Source: Hydrogenophilaceae bacterium
Lineage (GTDB): Bacteria > Pseudomonadota > Gammaproteobacteria > Burkholderiales > Thiobacillaceae
Assembly (NCBI GenBank): GCA_013389055.1
Contig: JACAEC010000034.1
Coordinates: 1-56,196, forward strand
Direction: 5' to 3'
Length of the DNA stretch: 56,196 nt
Of the stretch, positions 27,500 to 36,030 are shown one piece after another (within the stretch, counting starts at the first letter, position 1; every line of letters starts with the position of its first letter). The position numbers were made by a program, and so were the translations under genes. The notes under the pieces are model-generated. The model saw only the letters and a list, made by a program, of their open reading frames with translations. It was not told the DNA's origin and made no database searches.

Positions 27500-28585
27500 T
27501 CAACGTTCTTCGGTGATTTTCCACGTTCCCCCTTGTTTTTCAAGGGTAATCCGCTTGGTGGATTGATTTTTGAGGAAGTTCGACTCGTACTGTTGGCGGA
27601 AGGTGACAAAGACCTGCTTGCCCTTCACCTTGGCGCTGATCTTGCTCAGTTCGACCTTGATGTATTCCGGCCGGGTCACCCGGACGCGGCGCTCCTCGGC
27701 CCATTCGGCCCGACTTTTCTTGCCGGGCACCTTGAAGTTGTCGGCATAGAAGGACAGATAGGCGTCGGCATCGCGCCGGCTCCAGGCATCGGCCCAGGCC
27801 CGCAGCAGCTTCTCGGCGGCCAGCTTGGGATCGGCCGGCAGGGCCAGCGGCTTGGCGGGCGACTTGGCCTTGTTCGTGGCTGCTGCAATGTCATTGGCTT
27901 TTGCAGCGGGGGCGGTTTCCGTCTGGGCTGCGGTAGTCGGATTGACCTCGGCAGCGGCAGCGACGGTTTTATCCCGCACGGCCGGCTCCGGCATCGGCGG
28001 CGTCGGCTCGGTGGTCAGCGGCACCGCCTTGGCGGCCGTGGTCTTGCTCTTGCCCTTGCTGCTGGCCATCTGGGGGGCCGGGTTGAACAGGTCCTTGATC
28101 AGCGACAGTTTGGTCTGCGCCGAGAGGTTGCCCTTGTCCAGTTGCAAGGCCTTGTCGTAGGACTGCGAGGCCATCTTGGCGTAGATGTCGCCCAGGTTCT
28201 CGTGGGCGGTGGCATAGCTCGGATGGGTGCGGATGGCCATTTCCAGGCTGTTGCGCGCCTTGTCGTACTGGCCTTGTGCGGCATAGAGCACGGCCAGGTT
28301 GTTGTAAGGTTCGGGCAGTTCCGGATAGTCCTCGGTCAGGTCGGTGAAGACGCGGATGGCGTCCTGGATGCGGTTGAGCTCGGTCAGCACCAAGCCCTTG
28401 AGAAAGCGCGCCTGCGCCTCTTTCGGGTGTGCTGCGAGATAGGCGTTGACCTGGTCCAGCGCGGCCGGGTAGCGGCCTTGTTTGAACAGTTGATTCGCAT
28501 CCTGCAGGGAGGGGGTGCCGGCTGCCAGCGCGGTGCTGCAAAGCAGGGCGCCAAGGCTGAGTACAAGAATTCGAGTAAGGGTCAT
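27500..28585 (-). CDS. Exported TPR protein with C-terminal NTF2-like domain
   Basis: A 361-residue protein with a signal peptide (MTLTRILVLSLGALLCSTALA). At least three TPR units span about 25-150 (QDANQLFKQGRYPAALDQVNAYL, ARFLKGLVLTELNRIQDAIRVF, AYNNLAVLY-type). A long Ala/Thr/Pro/Lys linker follows, and then a C-terminal domain (about 250-361) homologous to that of the neighbouring L,D-transpeptidase. Shared features are the RDAxxxLxxYA start, a basic RRxxxT segment and the final GG/NGxWKI. It lies 17 nt upstream of the transpeptidase. A role as scaffold or regulator for that enzyme is inferred from operon and domain sharing. Confidence 0.85.
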   Translation of the reverse strand: MTLTRILVLSLGALLCSTALAAGTPSLQDANQLFKQGRYPAALDQVNAYLAAHPKEAQARFLKGLVLTELNRIQDAIRVFTDLTEDYPELPEPYNNLAVLYAAQGQYDKARNSLEMAIRTHPSYATAHENLGDIYAKMASQSYDKALQLDKGNLSAQTKLSLIKDLFNPAPQMASSKGKSKTTAAKAVPLTTEPTPPMPEPAVRDKTVAAAAEVNPTTAAQTETAPAAKANDIAAATNKAKSPAKPLALPADPKLAAEKLLRAWADAWSRRDADAYLSFYADNFKVPGKKSRAEWAEERRVRVTRPEYIKVELSKISAKVKGKQVFVTFRQQYESNFLKNQSTKRITLEKQGGTWKITEER

Positions 28586-28694
28586 TGTGCTATACTTTTC
28601 GCCGTTTTCGCGGGATTTGACCGCGCAATTTTAGCAGTCAACCAGAAAATAGCACACAGCCTGCGAATCCCCGATTGATTTCTCCAAATTTGGC
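28586..28694. promoter_or_regulatory. Divergent promoter region with 8-bp inverted repeat
   Basis: The 109-nt gap between the divergent TPR gene and glnS must hold both promoters. TGTGCTAT (28586-28593) and ATAGCACA (28649-28656) form an exact inverted repeat with a 55-nt spacer. The minus-strand copy overlaps a TATA-like segment just before the TPR start. Individual -35/-10 boxes are not convincing. Confidence 0.4.
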
Positions 28695-30365
28695 ATGACT
28701 AGCCCCGTCCCTCCCGTCCAGCATTTCATCCGCACCGTCATCGACAACGACCTGGCGACGGGCAAGCACAGTACCATCCAGACCCGCTTTCCGCCCGAGC
28801 CCAACGGCTACCTGCACGTCGGCCACGCCAAGTCGATCTGCCTGAACTTCGGCCTGGCCGAGGACTATCAGGGCCGGTGCAACCTGCGCTTCGACGACAC
28901 CAACCCGGAGAAGGAAAGCACCGAATACGCCCAGGCCATCCAGGAAGACGTGCAGTGGCTGGGCTTCCAGTGGGCCGGCGAGGTGCGTTGGGCCTCGGAC
29001 TATTTCGAAAAGCTCTATGGCTTCGCGGTCGAGCTGATCGGCAAGGGCCTGGCCTATGTCGACGACCTGACCCCGGAGCAGATGCGCGAATACCGCGGCA
29101 CGCTCACTGAAAAAGGCAAGAACAGCCCCTATCGCGAGCGCAGCGTCGAAGAGAACCTGGACCTGTTCGCCCGCATGCACGCCGGCGAATTCGCCGACGG
29201 CGCCAAGACCCTGCGGCTCAAGATCGACATGGCTTCGCCCAACATCAACCTGCGCGACCCGGTGATCTACCGCATCCGCCGGGCGCACCACATCCGCACC
29301 GGCGATGCCTGGGTGATCTACCCGATGTACGACTACACCCACTGCATCTCAGATGCGCTGGAAGGCATCACCCATTCGCTGTGCACCCTGGAGTTCGAAG
29401 ACCACCGCCCGCTCTACGACTGGGTGCTGGACAACATCTCGGTGCCCTGCCACCCGCAGCAGATCGAGTTCTCCCGGCTGGAGCTGCACTACACCGTCAC
29501 CAGCAAGCGCAAGCTCCTGCAGCTGGTCACCCAGGGCCTGGTCGCCGGCTGGGACGACCCGCGCATGCCCACCATCCACGGCATGCGCCGGCGCGGCTAC
29601 ACGCCGGAAGGCATCCGCGAATTCGCCCGCCGCATCGGCATCTCCAAGAGCGAGAACGTGGTCGACATGGCCGTGCTCGAAGGCTGCATCCGCGAAGACC
29701 TGGAAGGCCGCGCCCCGCGCGTCATGGCGGTGATCCGCCCGCTGAAGGTGGTGCTCACCAATTTCCAGGCCGGCGTCACCGCCAGCCGCAGCGCCGGCTT
29801 CCACCCCAACCACCCGGAATTCGGCGAGCGCGACGTGCCGATTTCGAAAGAGATCTGGATCGAGCAGGACGACTTCGCCGAGACCCCGCCCGCCGGCTGG
29901 CAGCGCCTGACCTTGGGCGGCGAAGTGCGCCTGCGCTATTCCTATGTCATCAAGTGCGACGAAGTGGTGAAGGATGCTGCCGGCAACGTCACTGAGCTGC
30001 GCTGTTCCATCGACCACGACACCCTGGGCAAGAACCCCCAGGGCCGCAAGGTCAAGGGCGTCATCCACTGGGTCTCGGCCGAACACGCCGTGCCCGCCGA
30101 GATTCGCCTGTACGACCGGCTATTCACCGACCCCGAGCCGGACGGCCACAAGGACCGCGACTTCCTCGAATTCATCAACCCACATTCATTGGAAGTAGTG
30201 CAGGGCTGGGTCGAGCCGGTGGTGGCCCAGGCCGCGCCCGAGACCCGCTACCAGTTCGAGCGCCTGGGCTACTTCTGCGCCGACCGTTTCGATCACAAAG
30301 CAGGCAAGCCGGTGTTCAACCGGGCGGTGACGCTGAAGGATTCGTGGGTGAAGGAGCAGGGGTAA
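28695..30365 (+). CDS. glnS: Glutaminyl-tRNA synthetase
   Basis: Class I synthetase charging tRNA-Gln, 556 residues, the usual size. It has the HIGH-type motif HVGHAK within [17 protein letters not shown] and the KMSKS-type ISKSE near residue 317, plus [10 protein letters not shown] and [16 protein letters not shown], typical of GlnRS rather than GluRS. The C-terminal anticodon-binding beta barrels ([26 protein letters not shown] region) are complete. Presence of GlnRS implies direct glutaminylation rather than only the amidotransferase route. Confidence 0.98.
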   Translation: MTSPVPPVQHFIRTVIDNDLATGKHSTIQTRFPPEPNGYLHVGHAKSICLNFGLAEDYQGRCNLRFDDTNPEKESTEYAQAIQEDVQWLGFQWAGEVRWASDYFEKLYGFAVELIGKGLAYVDDLTPEQMREYRGTLTEKGKNSPYRERSVEENLDLFARMHAGEFADGAKTLRLKIDMASPNINLRDPVIYRIRRAHHIRTGDAWVIYPMYDYTHCISDALEGITHSLCTLEFEDHRPLYDWVLDNISVPCHPQQIEFSRLELHYTVTSKRKLLQLVTQGLVAGWDDPRMPTIHGMRRRGYTPEGIREFARRIGISKSENVVDMAVLEGCIREDLEGRAPRVMAVIRPLKVVLTNFQAGVTASRSAGFHPNHPEFGERDVPISKEIWIEQDDFAETPPAGWQRLTLGGEVRLRYSYVIKCDEVVKDAAGNVTELRCSIDHDTLGKNPQGRKVKGVIHWVSAEHAVPAEIRLYDRLFTDPEPDGHKDRDFLEFINPHSLEVVQGWVEPVVAQAAPETRYQFERLGYFCADRFDHKAGKPVFNRAVTLKDSWVKEQG

Positions 30366-30373
30366 AACCTAGC

Positions 30374-30412
30374 CCGTCATCGTGAGGAGCGAAGCGACGC
30401 GGCGATCCATGG
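30374..30412. repeat. Dispersed palindromic repeat, copy A
   Basis: A CGTCATCGtGAGgAGCGAAGCG...GGCGATCCAT-type sequence just after glnS. This kind of short repeat is scattered in many proteobacterial genomes. The inverted counterpart lies at 32155-32213, so the two copies bracket the orphan gene and the RES-Xre module. Confidence 0.65.
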
Positions 30413-30578
30413 ACACTACGCATCACAGCGGCTTGGAAGGTTGGTTGTGTAGTGCGTGAATGCAAGACCTGACCCCGAGAGCCTGCTGAGAGCCTGCGGA
30501 AATCCACAGGAGGCCATGCTCTGATTCTCCGTAAGGCTAGTTTGCTTTATTCATGTGATTTTCGCGTAGGCATGTGCC
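30413..30578. other. Non-coding stretch downstream of glnS
   Basis: No gene is supported here. It contains a 10-bp direct repeat, GAGAGCCTGC twice in a row with one base between (about 30476-30496), and an ACCTGACCCC segment near 30468. The ACCTGACCCC segment recurs at about 31078 on the other side of the orphan gene. These are scraps of the kind seen at edges of accessory insertions; no transposase is present. Confidence 0.4.
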
Positions 30579-30641
30579 TTATTCCGCCCACTCCGCGATC
30601 AGTTCCAGCAGTTCCTTCACGTAGTGCTCCCGCTCTGCGTC
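30579..30641 (-). pseudogene. Displaced remnant of a recQ 3' end
   Basis: Read on the minus strand, about 20 codons plus a TAA stop encode [17 protein letters not shown], which matches the last residues of the intact RecQ at 32231 ([17 protein letters not shown]). The remnant differs from recQ mainly at third codon positions, so it diverged while still coding and is not a recent copy. Nothing upstream continues the reading frame. It is about 1.6 kb from the real recQ end, with an orphan gene and a toxin-antitoxin module between. Confidence 0.85.
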
Positions 30642-30660
30642 CACGCACCGTCCGATCGCG

Positions 30661-31029
30661 CTATTTCACCTTCGGCACCTTCACCGATTCCCCGGTGACG
30701 AAGGGCCAGCAGGTTGGCGTGGCCGACCAGTAAGCCCGGCCGTCTTTCTGCTTGCCGATGTCCTTGTAGATGTAGTCGCAGACCTTGATGGTGCCGGTGG
30801 CCGTGTCCAGGATGACCGGGCGCTTGAACTGCTTTTCCGGGGCGTCGGGGGTGTTGGAGAAGCTGCCGTCGATGACCTGATAGCGGCCGATCGGCAGCGG
30901 GGCCGGTATCTGCTCGGCCGGGGCTGGCGTTGGTTCTGGGGTAGGCGTTGATGCTGGGGCCGGTTCCTCGGCCAGGGCGATGCCGGCGGTGAGTCCGAGC
31001 GCGGCGAGTATCGAATTGAGCTTGTTCAT
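30661..31029 (-). CDS. Small exported protein of unknown function, proline-rich linker
   Basis: A 122-residue protein starting at the ATG at 31029 with a G-rich ribosome-binding site. It has a signal peptide (MNKLNSILAALGLTAGIALA), then a Glu/Pro/Thr/Ala-rich linker (about 22-47). The C-terminal domain of about 75 residues has two cysteines (KVCDYIY and PTCWPF) that may pair. The frame can be extended to 31107, but the extension lacks a signal. I recognise no family. It lies between the recQ remnant and the RES toxin gene, in accessory DNA. Confidence 0.65.
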   Translation of the reverse strand: MNKLNSILAALGLTAGIALAEEPAPASTPTPEPTPAPAEQIPAPLPIGRYQVIDGSFSNTPDAPEKQFKRPVILDTATGTIKVCDYIYKDIGKQKDGRAYWSATPTCWPFVTGESVKVPKVK

Positions 31030-31075
31030 GCGCCCCCCGTGTGACTGGGTGAAAATATACCGCGTATGGAGAGAA

Positions 31076-31546
31076 TTACCTGACCCCGCCATACATCCTT
31101 GGATCAAACCGAAAATCCCGCACGACGCTCAAGGCCACCTCGGTATAGCGAGGATGCAGCGGATTGATCACCGCATTCCGGCTTTCGGGCACGATGACCG
31201 AGGGCACCAGCAGCACCAACTCTTTAGCACCGGCCAGCCACTGGCTGCCGAAACCCTGGGCGGCGTCGGAGGCAGGCAGGCCGCACCAGCCAGCGGGTAG
31301 TTCGTCGAGTTCGACTCGGCGGGCCAGGCCGGGGGCGTCCGGCACGTCCACGGCGATGAGCACCAGGTCGGCGGGGGCGATGCCGGCGGTGTGGACGAAT
31401 TTTTCCAGCGAGGCGAGTTCGATGGTTTCGGCGGCGTAGAGGGCGCCGTAGCCGGGCTTGTTCCAACGGCCGCCGACCAGGCGGTTGCCCTCGCAGCTTT
31501 TGTCGAGGGCGTGGCGCTGCTTGGCGATGCGCCAAAAACGTTTCAC
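31076..31546 (-). CDS. RES-domain toxin
   Basis: A 156-residue protein of the RES family, toxins of type II systems; characterised members (for example MbcT) deplete NAD+. Family pattern visible: the N-terminal RFWRIAKQRHALD, GNRLVGGRWNKPGYGALYAAETIELASLEKFVH with the conserved Arg and Glu, and a C-terminal NPLHPRYTEV. The GTG start at 31546 overlaps the antitoxin stop (GTGA), so the pair is coupled, antitoxin first. Target chemistry in this organism is inferred from the family. Confidence 0.9.
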   Translation of the reverse strand: MKRFWRIAKQRHALDKSCEGNRLVGGRWNKPGYGALYAAETIELASLEKFVHTAGIAPADLVLIAVDVPDAPGLARRVELDELPAGWCGLPASDAAQGFGSQWLAGAKELVLLVPSVIVPESRNAVINPLHPRYTEVALSVVRDFRFDPRMYGGVR

Positions 31547-32076
31547 ACGACCCCGCCTTCGGCGATGGCGACGAGGATGCGGCGGACGGCGTTGGCGCCG
31601 ATTTCGGTGTCCAGCAGATCGAGCGGCGGGGTATCGCCCAGGGCGTGGTTGGGCCGTAGCATCCAACCCTTGGCCGGCTCGGTGGCGCCGAAGACGTCGA
31701 TGGCCTGGCGGGTGACGATGGCCACCCGATGGACCCGTTCGGAGGCGGCGGGGTCGAGCGGCTTGCCCTGGGTCTGGTAGCGATGCGCCGTGGTGCTGGG
31801 CACACCGATGACCTGGAGCACCCGTTTTTCCGGGATGCTGAAGAACATGCCGGCATGTTTCACCAGGTCGGCCGGGTAGCCTTTGCGCACCCGTTTGATC
31901 AGCAGCTCGCCGGTGGTCGGCTCTTTGGCGATGAAGGCGGCGAAGCGGGCGGCGGAGGCCTTCACGGTATGGGCCTTGCCGGCGGTGATGGTTTTCTTGA
32001 TTGTGGCCTTGGGCTTGACGGCGGTGGCGGTGCGGCGGGGTTTAAGGGCGCGTCCGGTTTCGGTGGCGGTGCTCAT
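31543..32076 (-). CDS. Xre/MbcA/ParS-family antitoxin
   Basis: A 177-residue antitoxin partner of the RES toxin. A basic N-terminal extension (about 1-45, rich in Lys, Arg and Thr) precedes a helix-turn-helix Xre-like region (SIPEKRVLQVIGVPSTTAHRY, about 80-102). The C-terminal DUF2384 toxin-binding domain follows (RVHRVAIVTRQAIDVFGATEPAKGWM ... LGDTPPLDLL). It should neutralise the toxin and repress its own promoter; an inverted repeat suited to this lies 19-48 nt upstream of the start. Confidence 0.9.
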   Translation of the reverse strand: MSTATETGRALKPRRTATAVKPKATIKKTITAGKAHTVKASAARFAAFIAKEPTTGELLIKRVRKGYPADLVKHAGMFFSIPEKRVLQVIGVPSTTAHRYQTQGKPLDPAASERVHRVAIVTRQAIDVFGATEPAKGWMLRPNHALGDTPPLDLLDTEIGANAVRRILVAIAEGGVV

Positions 32077-32094
32077 GGCGGCCTCGGGTTGTTG

Positions 32095-32124
32095 CCAAAT
32101 GGGATTTAATGATATGCCATTTGG
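32095..32124 (-). promoter_or_regulatory. Inverted-repeat operator of the RES-Xre operon
   Basis: CCAAATGG (32095-32102) and CCATTTGG (32117-32124) form an exact 8-bp inverted repeat around a 14-nt AT-rich spacer. The spacer contains a TATCAT-type -10 on the minus strand. The position, just before the antitoxin ATG, fits autorepression by the Xre protein. Confidence 0.7.
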
Positions 32125-32154
32125 GATGGATTGGCCAAGCCGGTTTGTTTTGGG

Positions 32155-32213
32155 TTATGGATCGCCACGGCGCTTCGCGCTTTATGCCCTTCAGGGTGCT
32201 CGCGATGACGGCT
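32155..32213. repeat. Dispersed palindromic repeat, copy B (inverted)
   Basis: The minus strand reads CCGTCATCGCGAG ... GCGAAGCG ... GGCGATCCAT, the counterpart of copy A at 30374-30412 but in opposite orientation and with about 18 extra bases in the middle. It sits 18 nt from the recQ stop codon. The palindrome GCTATATAGC follows at 32211-32220. Confidence 0.65.
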
Positions 32214-32230
32214 ATATAGCCGGGTGCTTG

Positions 32231-34060
32231 CTACTCCGCCCACTCCGCAATCAGCTCCAGCAATTCCTTCCCATAGTGCTCCCGCTTCGCCGCGCCCAGG
32301 CCCGTGATGTCGGCCAGGGCCGCTTCGCCTTCCGGGCGCAGGGTGGCGAGCTGGCGCAGGGTCTTGTCGTGCAGGATGACGTAGGCGGGCACGCCTTGTT
32401 CGCGGGCCTTGTCCAGGCGCCAGGCGCGCAGTCTGTCGAACAGAGGCTGATCTTTCGCCAGCAGGCCGTCGTCGCGCTGGGTAATTCTGCTGGAGCGGGC
32501 CTGCTTGCCGCGGGCCGCGCGGGTGGGGCGGCGAAGCTGCACGGTCTGCTCGCCTTTCAATACCGGCCGGGCGGCCTCGGTGAGCTTGAGCGCGCCGTAT
32601 TCGGCGAGGTCGGCTTGCAGCAGGCCGGCGGCGACCAGTTGGCGGAAGATGCCGCGCCACTCGGCCTCGCTGTGTTCGGTGCCGACGCCGAAGGTGGGCA
32701 GTTGGTCGTGGCCGAAGCTCTTGACCTTGTCGGTGGTCTTGCCGAGCAGGATGTCGATGAGGTGGCCGCTGCCGAAGCGCTGGCCGGTGCGCCAGGCGGC
32801 GGACAGGGCCTTTTGCGCGGCGACGCTGCCGTCGAACAGTTCGGGCGGGTTGAGGCAGACGTCGCAGTTGCCGCAGGGCGCGCTATGCTCGCCGAAGTAG
32901 TCGAGCAGCACGGTGCGGCGGCAGCGCGGGGCCTCGCAATAGGCCAGCAGCGCTTTGAGCTTTTGCGCCTCCAGCCGCTTCCTTTCGGGCGGTGCCTCGG
33001 ATTCGTCGATGCGGGCGCGTTGCAGGGCGATGTCTTGCAGGCCGTAGCTCATCCAGGCCTCGGCCGGTTCGCCGTCGCGCCCCGCCCGGCCGGTCTCCTG
33101 GTAATAGGCCTCGATGCTCTTGGGCAGGTCGAGGTGGGCGACGAAGCGCACGTCGGGCTTGTCGATGCCCATGCCGAACGCGATGGTGGCGACCATGACC
33201 ACGGCCTCTTCGCGCTGGAAGCGGCGCTGGTGTTCGGCCCGCAGGGCGCTGTCCAGGCCGGCGTGGTAGGGCAGGGCGTTGAAGCCCTCGCGCTGCAGCC
33301 ATTCGGCGGTCTCTTCCACCTTCTTGCGCGACAGGCAGTAGACGATGCCGGCCTCGTTTTTATGGTCGGCCAGGAATTGCAGCAGTTGCCGGCGCGGGTT
33401 GTCCTTTTCGACCACGCTGTAGCGGATGTTGGGCCGGTCGAAGCTGGCCAGGAACACCCGGGCGCCGATCAGGCCCAGGCGTTGGGCCATCTCATTGCGG
33501 GTGGTCTCGTCGGCCGTGGCGGTAAGCGCGATGCGCGGCACCCGGGGGTGGCGCTCGTGTAGGGTGGACAGTTGCAGGTATTCCGGGCGGAAGTCGTGGC
33601 CCCATTGCGAGACGCAATGGGCCTCGTCGATGGCGAACAGGGCGAGGCCCGGCCCGGCCTCCAACGCGTCGAGCAGGGCGAGGAATCGTTCGGTCACCAG
33701 CCGTTCGGGCGCGACGTAGAGCAGCTTGATCTCGCCGGCGCGGGCGGCCCGCTCGATGGCATTGGCCTCGCCGGCCTCCAGGCTGGAATTGAGGAAGGCG
33801 GCGGCGACGCCGTTTTGCCTCAGGGCATCGACCTGGTCCTGCATCAGCGCGATCAGCGGCGAGACCACGACGCCGACGCCGGGCCTAAGCAGGGCGGGCA
33901 ACTGGTAGCAGAGCGATTTGCCGCCGCCGGTGGGCATGAGCACCAAGGCATCGAGGCCTTGGCTCACGTGCTCGATGACGGCCTGCTGGCTGCCGCGGAA
34001 TTGGTCGTAGCCGAAGATGCGGCGCAATAGTTCGAGGGCGGGAGTATCAGGAGTGGTCAT
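32231..34060 (-). CDS. recQ: ATP-dependent DNA helicase RecQ
   Basis: A 3'-5' helicase for recombination and fork repair, 609 residues and full length. Motifs in order are motif 0 [10 protein letters not shown], Walker [13 protein letters not shown], Walker B DEAH in [23 protein letters not shown], motif [18 protein letters not shown] and [10 protein letters not shown], the zinc-binding cysteines in YCEAPRCRR and CGNCDVC, a winged helix and a C-terminal HRDC domain ([16 protein letters not shown] onward). Its last 20 codons have a diverged second copy 1.6 kb downstream. Confidence 0.97.
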   Translation of the reverse strand: MTTPDTPALELLRRIFGYDQFRGSQQAVIEHVSQGLDALVLMPTGGGKSLCYQLPALLRPGVGVVVSPLIALMQDQVDALRQNGVAAAFLNSSLEAGEANAIERAARAGEIKLLYVAPERLVTERFLALLDALEAGPGLALFAIDEAHCVSQWGHDFRPEYLQLSTLHERHPRVPRIALTATADETTRNEMAQRLGLIGARVFLASFDRPNIRYSVVEKDNPRRQLLQFLADHKNEAGIVYCLSRKKVEETAEWLQREGFNALPYHAGLDSALRAEHQRRFQREEAVVMVATIAFGMGIDKPDVRFVAHLDLPKSIEAYYQETGRAGRDGEPAEAWMSYGLQDIALQRARIDESEAPPERKRLEAQKLKALLAYCEAPRCRRTVLLDYFGEHSAPCGNCDVCLNPPELFDGSVAAQKALSAAWRTGQRFGSGHLIDILLGKTTDKVKSFGHDQLPTFGVGTEHSEAEWRGIFRQLVAAGLLQADLAEYGALKLTEAARPVLKGEQTVQLRRPTRAARGKQARSSRITQRDDGLLAKDQPLFDRLRAWRLDKAREQGVPAYVILHDKTLRQLATLRPEGEAALADITGLGAAKREHYGKELLELIAEWAE

Positions 34061-34077
34061 GGCGGGGGATTATCGCA

Positions 34078-34107
34078 TTGGGGCTTGCTGCCGGCTTCCG
34101 TTAAAAT
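34078..34107 (+). promoter_or_regulatory. Predicted promoter for cysS
   Basis: TTGGGG (34078-34083), an 18-nt spacer and TAAAAT (34102-34107) lie about 30 nt before the cysS ATG, in the divergent recQ-cysS gap. The -35 is only a partial match. Confidence 0.4.
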
Positions 34108-34139
34108 CGCGGTTTTTCGCCGCAAGCGCTGCCCGCCCC

Positions 34140-35513
34140 ATGCTCAAGCTCTACAACTCCCTCGCCCGCGAGAAACAGGAATTCGTGCCCATCGAACCCG
34201 GCAAGGTGCGCATGTACGTCTGCGGCATGACCGTCTACGACTATTGCCACCTGGGCCACGCCCGGGTGCTGGTGGTGTTCGACATGATCACCCGCTGGCT
34301 CAAGGCCTCGGGGCTGGAGGTCACCTATGTCCGCAACATCACCGACATCGACGACAAGATCATCAAGCGGGCCCACGAGAACAACGAGCCCTACACCGCA
34401 CTGACCCAGCGCTTCATCGACGCCATGCACGCGGACGGCGCGGCCCTGGGCGTGCAGGCGCCGGACTTTGAACCGCGGGCGACCGAGTATGTGGGCAAGA
34501 TGCTCACCATGATCCAGGCCCTGATCGAGCGCGGTTTCGCCTACCCGGCGCCGAACGGCGACGTCTATTACGCCGTGGGCAAGTTCGCCGACTACGGCCA
34601 ACTCTCGGGCAAGTCGCTGGAAGACCTGCGCGCCGGCGAGCGGGTGGAGGTGGACCCGAACAAGCGCGACCCCATGGACTTCGTGCTGTGGAAGGCGGCC
34701 AAGCCGGGCGAGCCGGCCTGGCCTTCGCCCTGGGGGCAGGGGCGGCCGGGCTGGCACATCGAGTGCTCGGCCATGGGCTCGGACCTCTTGGGCCCGCATT
34801 TCGACATCCACGGCGGCGGCCAGGACCTGCAGTTTCCCCACCACGAGAACGAGATCGCCCAATCGGAGGGCGCCCACGGCTGCAAGTTCGTCAATTACTG
34901 GCTGCACAACGGCTTCGTCCGGGTGGACGACGAGAAGATGTCCAAGAGCCTGGGCAATTTCTTCACCATTCGCGAGGTGCTGGCCAAGTACGATCCCGAG
35001 GTGGTGCGCTTTTTCATCCTGCGCGCCCATTACCGCAGCCCGCTCAATTATTCCGACCAGCACCTGGACGACGCCAAGGCGGCGCTGACCCGGCTGTACA
35101 CGGCGCTGCGCGGGCTGGAGGCCCCGACGATGGCGATCGACTGGCACAACCCCTATGCCGCCAGCTTCAAGGCGGCGATGGACGACGACTTCGGCAGCCC
35201 GGAGGCGATGGCGGTGCTGTTCGACCTGGCAGTGGAAGTGAACAAGGGCCGCGACCCGCAGGCGGCCGGCCTGCTCAAGGCCCTGGGCGGCGTGCTGGGC
35301 CTGCTGCAGCGCGAGCCGGAGGCCTTCCTCAAAGGTGGCGCGGTCGAGGCGGGCGGCTACCCGGCCGAGCGGATCGAGGCGCTGATCGCCGAGCGCCTGG
35401 CCGCGCGCAAGGCCAAGGACTTTGCCCGCTCGGATGCCATCCGCGACGAGCTGAAGGCGGCCGGCATCGTGCTGGAAGACGGCCCCCAGGGCACGCTGTG
35501 GCGGCGGGAGTGA
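34140..35513 (+). CDS. cysS: Cysteinyl-tRNA synthetase
   Basis: Class I synthetase, 457 residues. Zinc-site and HIGH motifs are close together ([17 protein letters not shown]), GWHIECSAM and the zinc-binding [10 protein letters not shown] follow, and KMSKSLGNF is complete. The ATG at 34140 gives the usual [12 protein letters not shown]; an in-frame start at 34017 overlaps recQ and is rejected. The small DUF72-like gene follows closely. Confidence 0.98.
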   Translation: MLKLYNSLAREKQEFVPIEPGKVRMYVCGMTVYDYCHLGHARVLVVFDMITRWLKASGLEVTYVRNITDIDDKIIKRAHENNEPYTALTQRFIDAMHADGAALGVQAPDFEPRATEYVGKMLTMIQALIERGFAYPAPNGDVYYAVGKFADYGQLSGKSLEDLRAGERVEVDPNKRDPMDFVLWKAAKPGEPAWPSPWGQGRPGWHIECSAMGSDLLGPHFDIHGGGQDLQFPHHENEIAQSEGAHGCKFVNYWLHNGFVRVDDEKMSKSLGNFFTIREVLAKYDPEVVRFFILRAHYRSPLNYSDQHLDDAKAALTRLYTALRGLEAPTMAIDWHNPYAASFKAAMDDDFGSPEAMAVLFDLAVEVNKGRDPQAAGLLKALGGVLGLLQREPEAFLKGGAVEAGGYPAERIEALIAERLAARKAKDFARSDAIRDELKAAGIVLEDGPQGTLWRRE

Positions 35514-35523
35514 CCTTGCGGCC

Positions 35524-35982
35524 ATGAGCTACGCCGTCTACCTCGGCGCCGCCGGTTGGGACCACCCTTCCTGGCAGGGCGCGTTCTATCCGGAGGAAAT
35601 GCCGGCCGAATGGCGGTTGGCTTTCTACAACACCCTGTACCGTTGCGTTTACCTGGAACGCGCTGCTTGGGCGGACTTGGCGTCCGAGATCTGGGCACAA
35701 TGGGCCCAAGAGACACAGGAGGATTTTCGTTTCATCCTGGAAGCGTCCGAATCGGGTGGGAGGGATGCCGCAGCGGCTGAGGCCTTCGGTGGCCGGGCGG
35801 TGCTGGTCGACTCGGCGACGGATGCCCGGCTGCTCTGGTTCGATGCGGCCACGGCCTTGCGCCCTTTGGCCGATCGGCTGCGCAGCCAGTGGGGTCAGGC
35901 GCCGGTCTATCTGATCAGCCGCGATGCCGATCTGAGCCGCCTGGCCGAGGTGCGGGCGATGCTCGATCTGATGGGGCTTTGA
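35524..35982 (+). CDS. Short DUF72-like protein
   Basis: A 152-residue protein 10 nt after cysS. The start, YLGAAGWDHPSWQGAFYPEEMP, followed by an aromatic and acidic segment (FYNTLYRCVYLE), resembles the N-terminal part of DUF72 TIM-barrel proteins. Those proteins are usually well above 200 residues, and the central barrel appears missing. The frame is intact, so it is a reduced relative rather than an obvious fragment. Function unknown; the family assignment is by eye. Confidence 0.6.
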   Translation: MSYAVYLGAAGWDHPSWQGAFYPEEMPAEWRLAFYNTLYRCVYLERAAWADLASEIWAQWAQETQEDFRFILEASESGGRDAAAAEAFGGRAVLVDSATDARLLWFDAATALRPLADRLRSQWGQAPVYLISRDADLSRLAEVRAMLDLMGL

Positions 35983-36007
35983 GGGAATGCCTGAAATTGC
36001 CTAGAAT
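35979..36007 (+). promoter_or_regulatory. Predicted sigma-70 promoter of the mla operon
   Basis: TTGAGG (35979-35984), a 17-nt spacer and TAGAAT (36002-36007) lie just before mlaF; the predicted transcript start is about 17 nt ahead of the GTG start codon. The -35 overlaps the stop of the preceding gene. Confidence 0.5.
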
Positions 36008-36030
36008 TCGCGCCAAAACAAGGACAATTT

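Noticed and set aside
30413-30578. Possible insertion sequence after glnS.
   Set aside because: No transposase frame, no terminal inverted repeats; only short direct repeats and an ACCTGACCCC motif shared with 31078.
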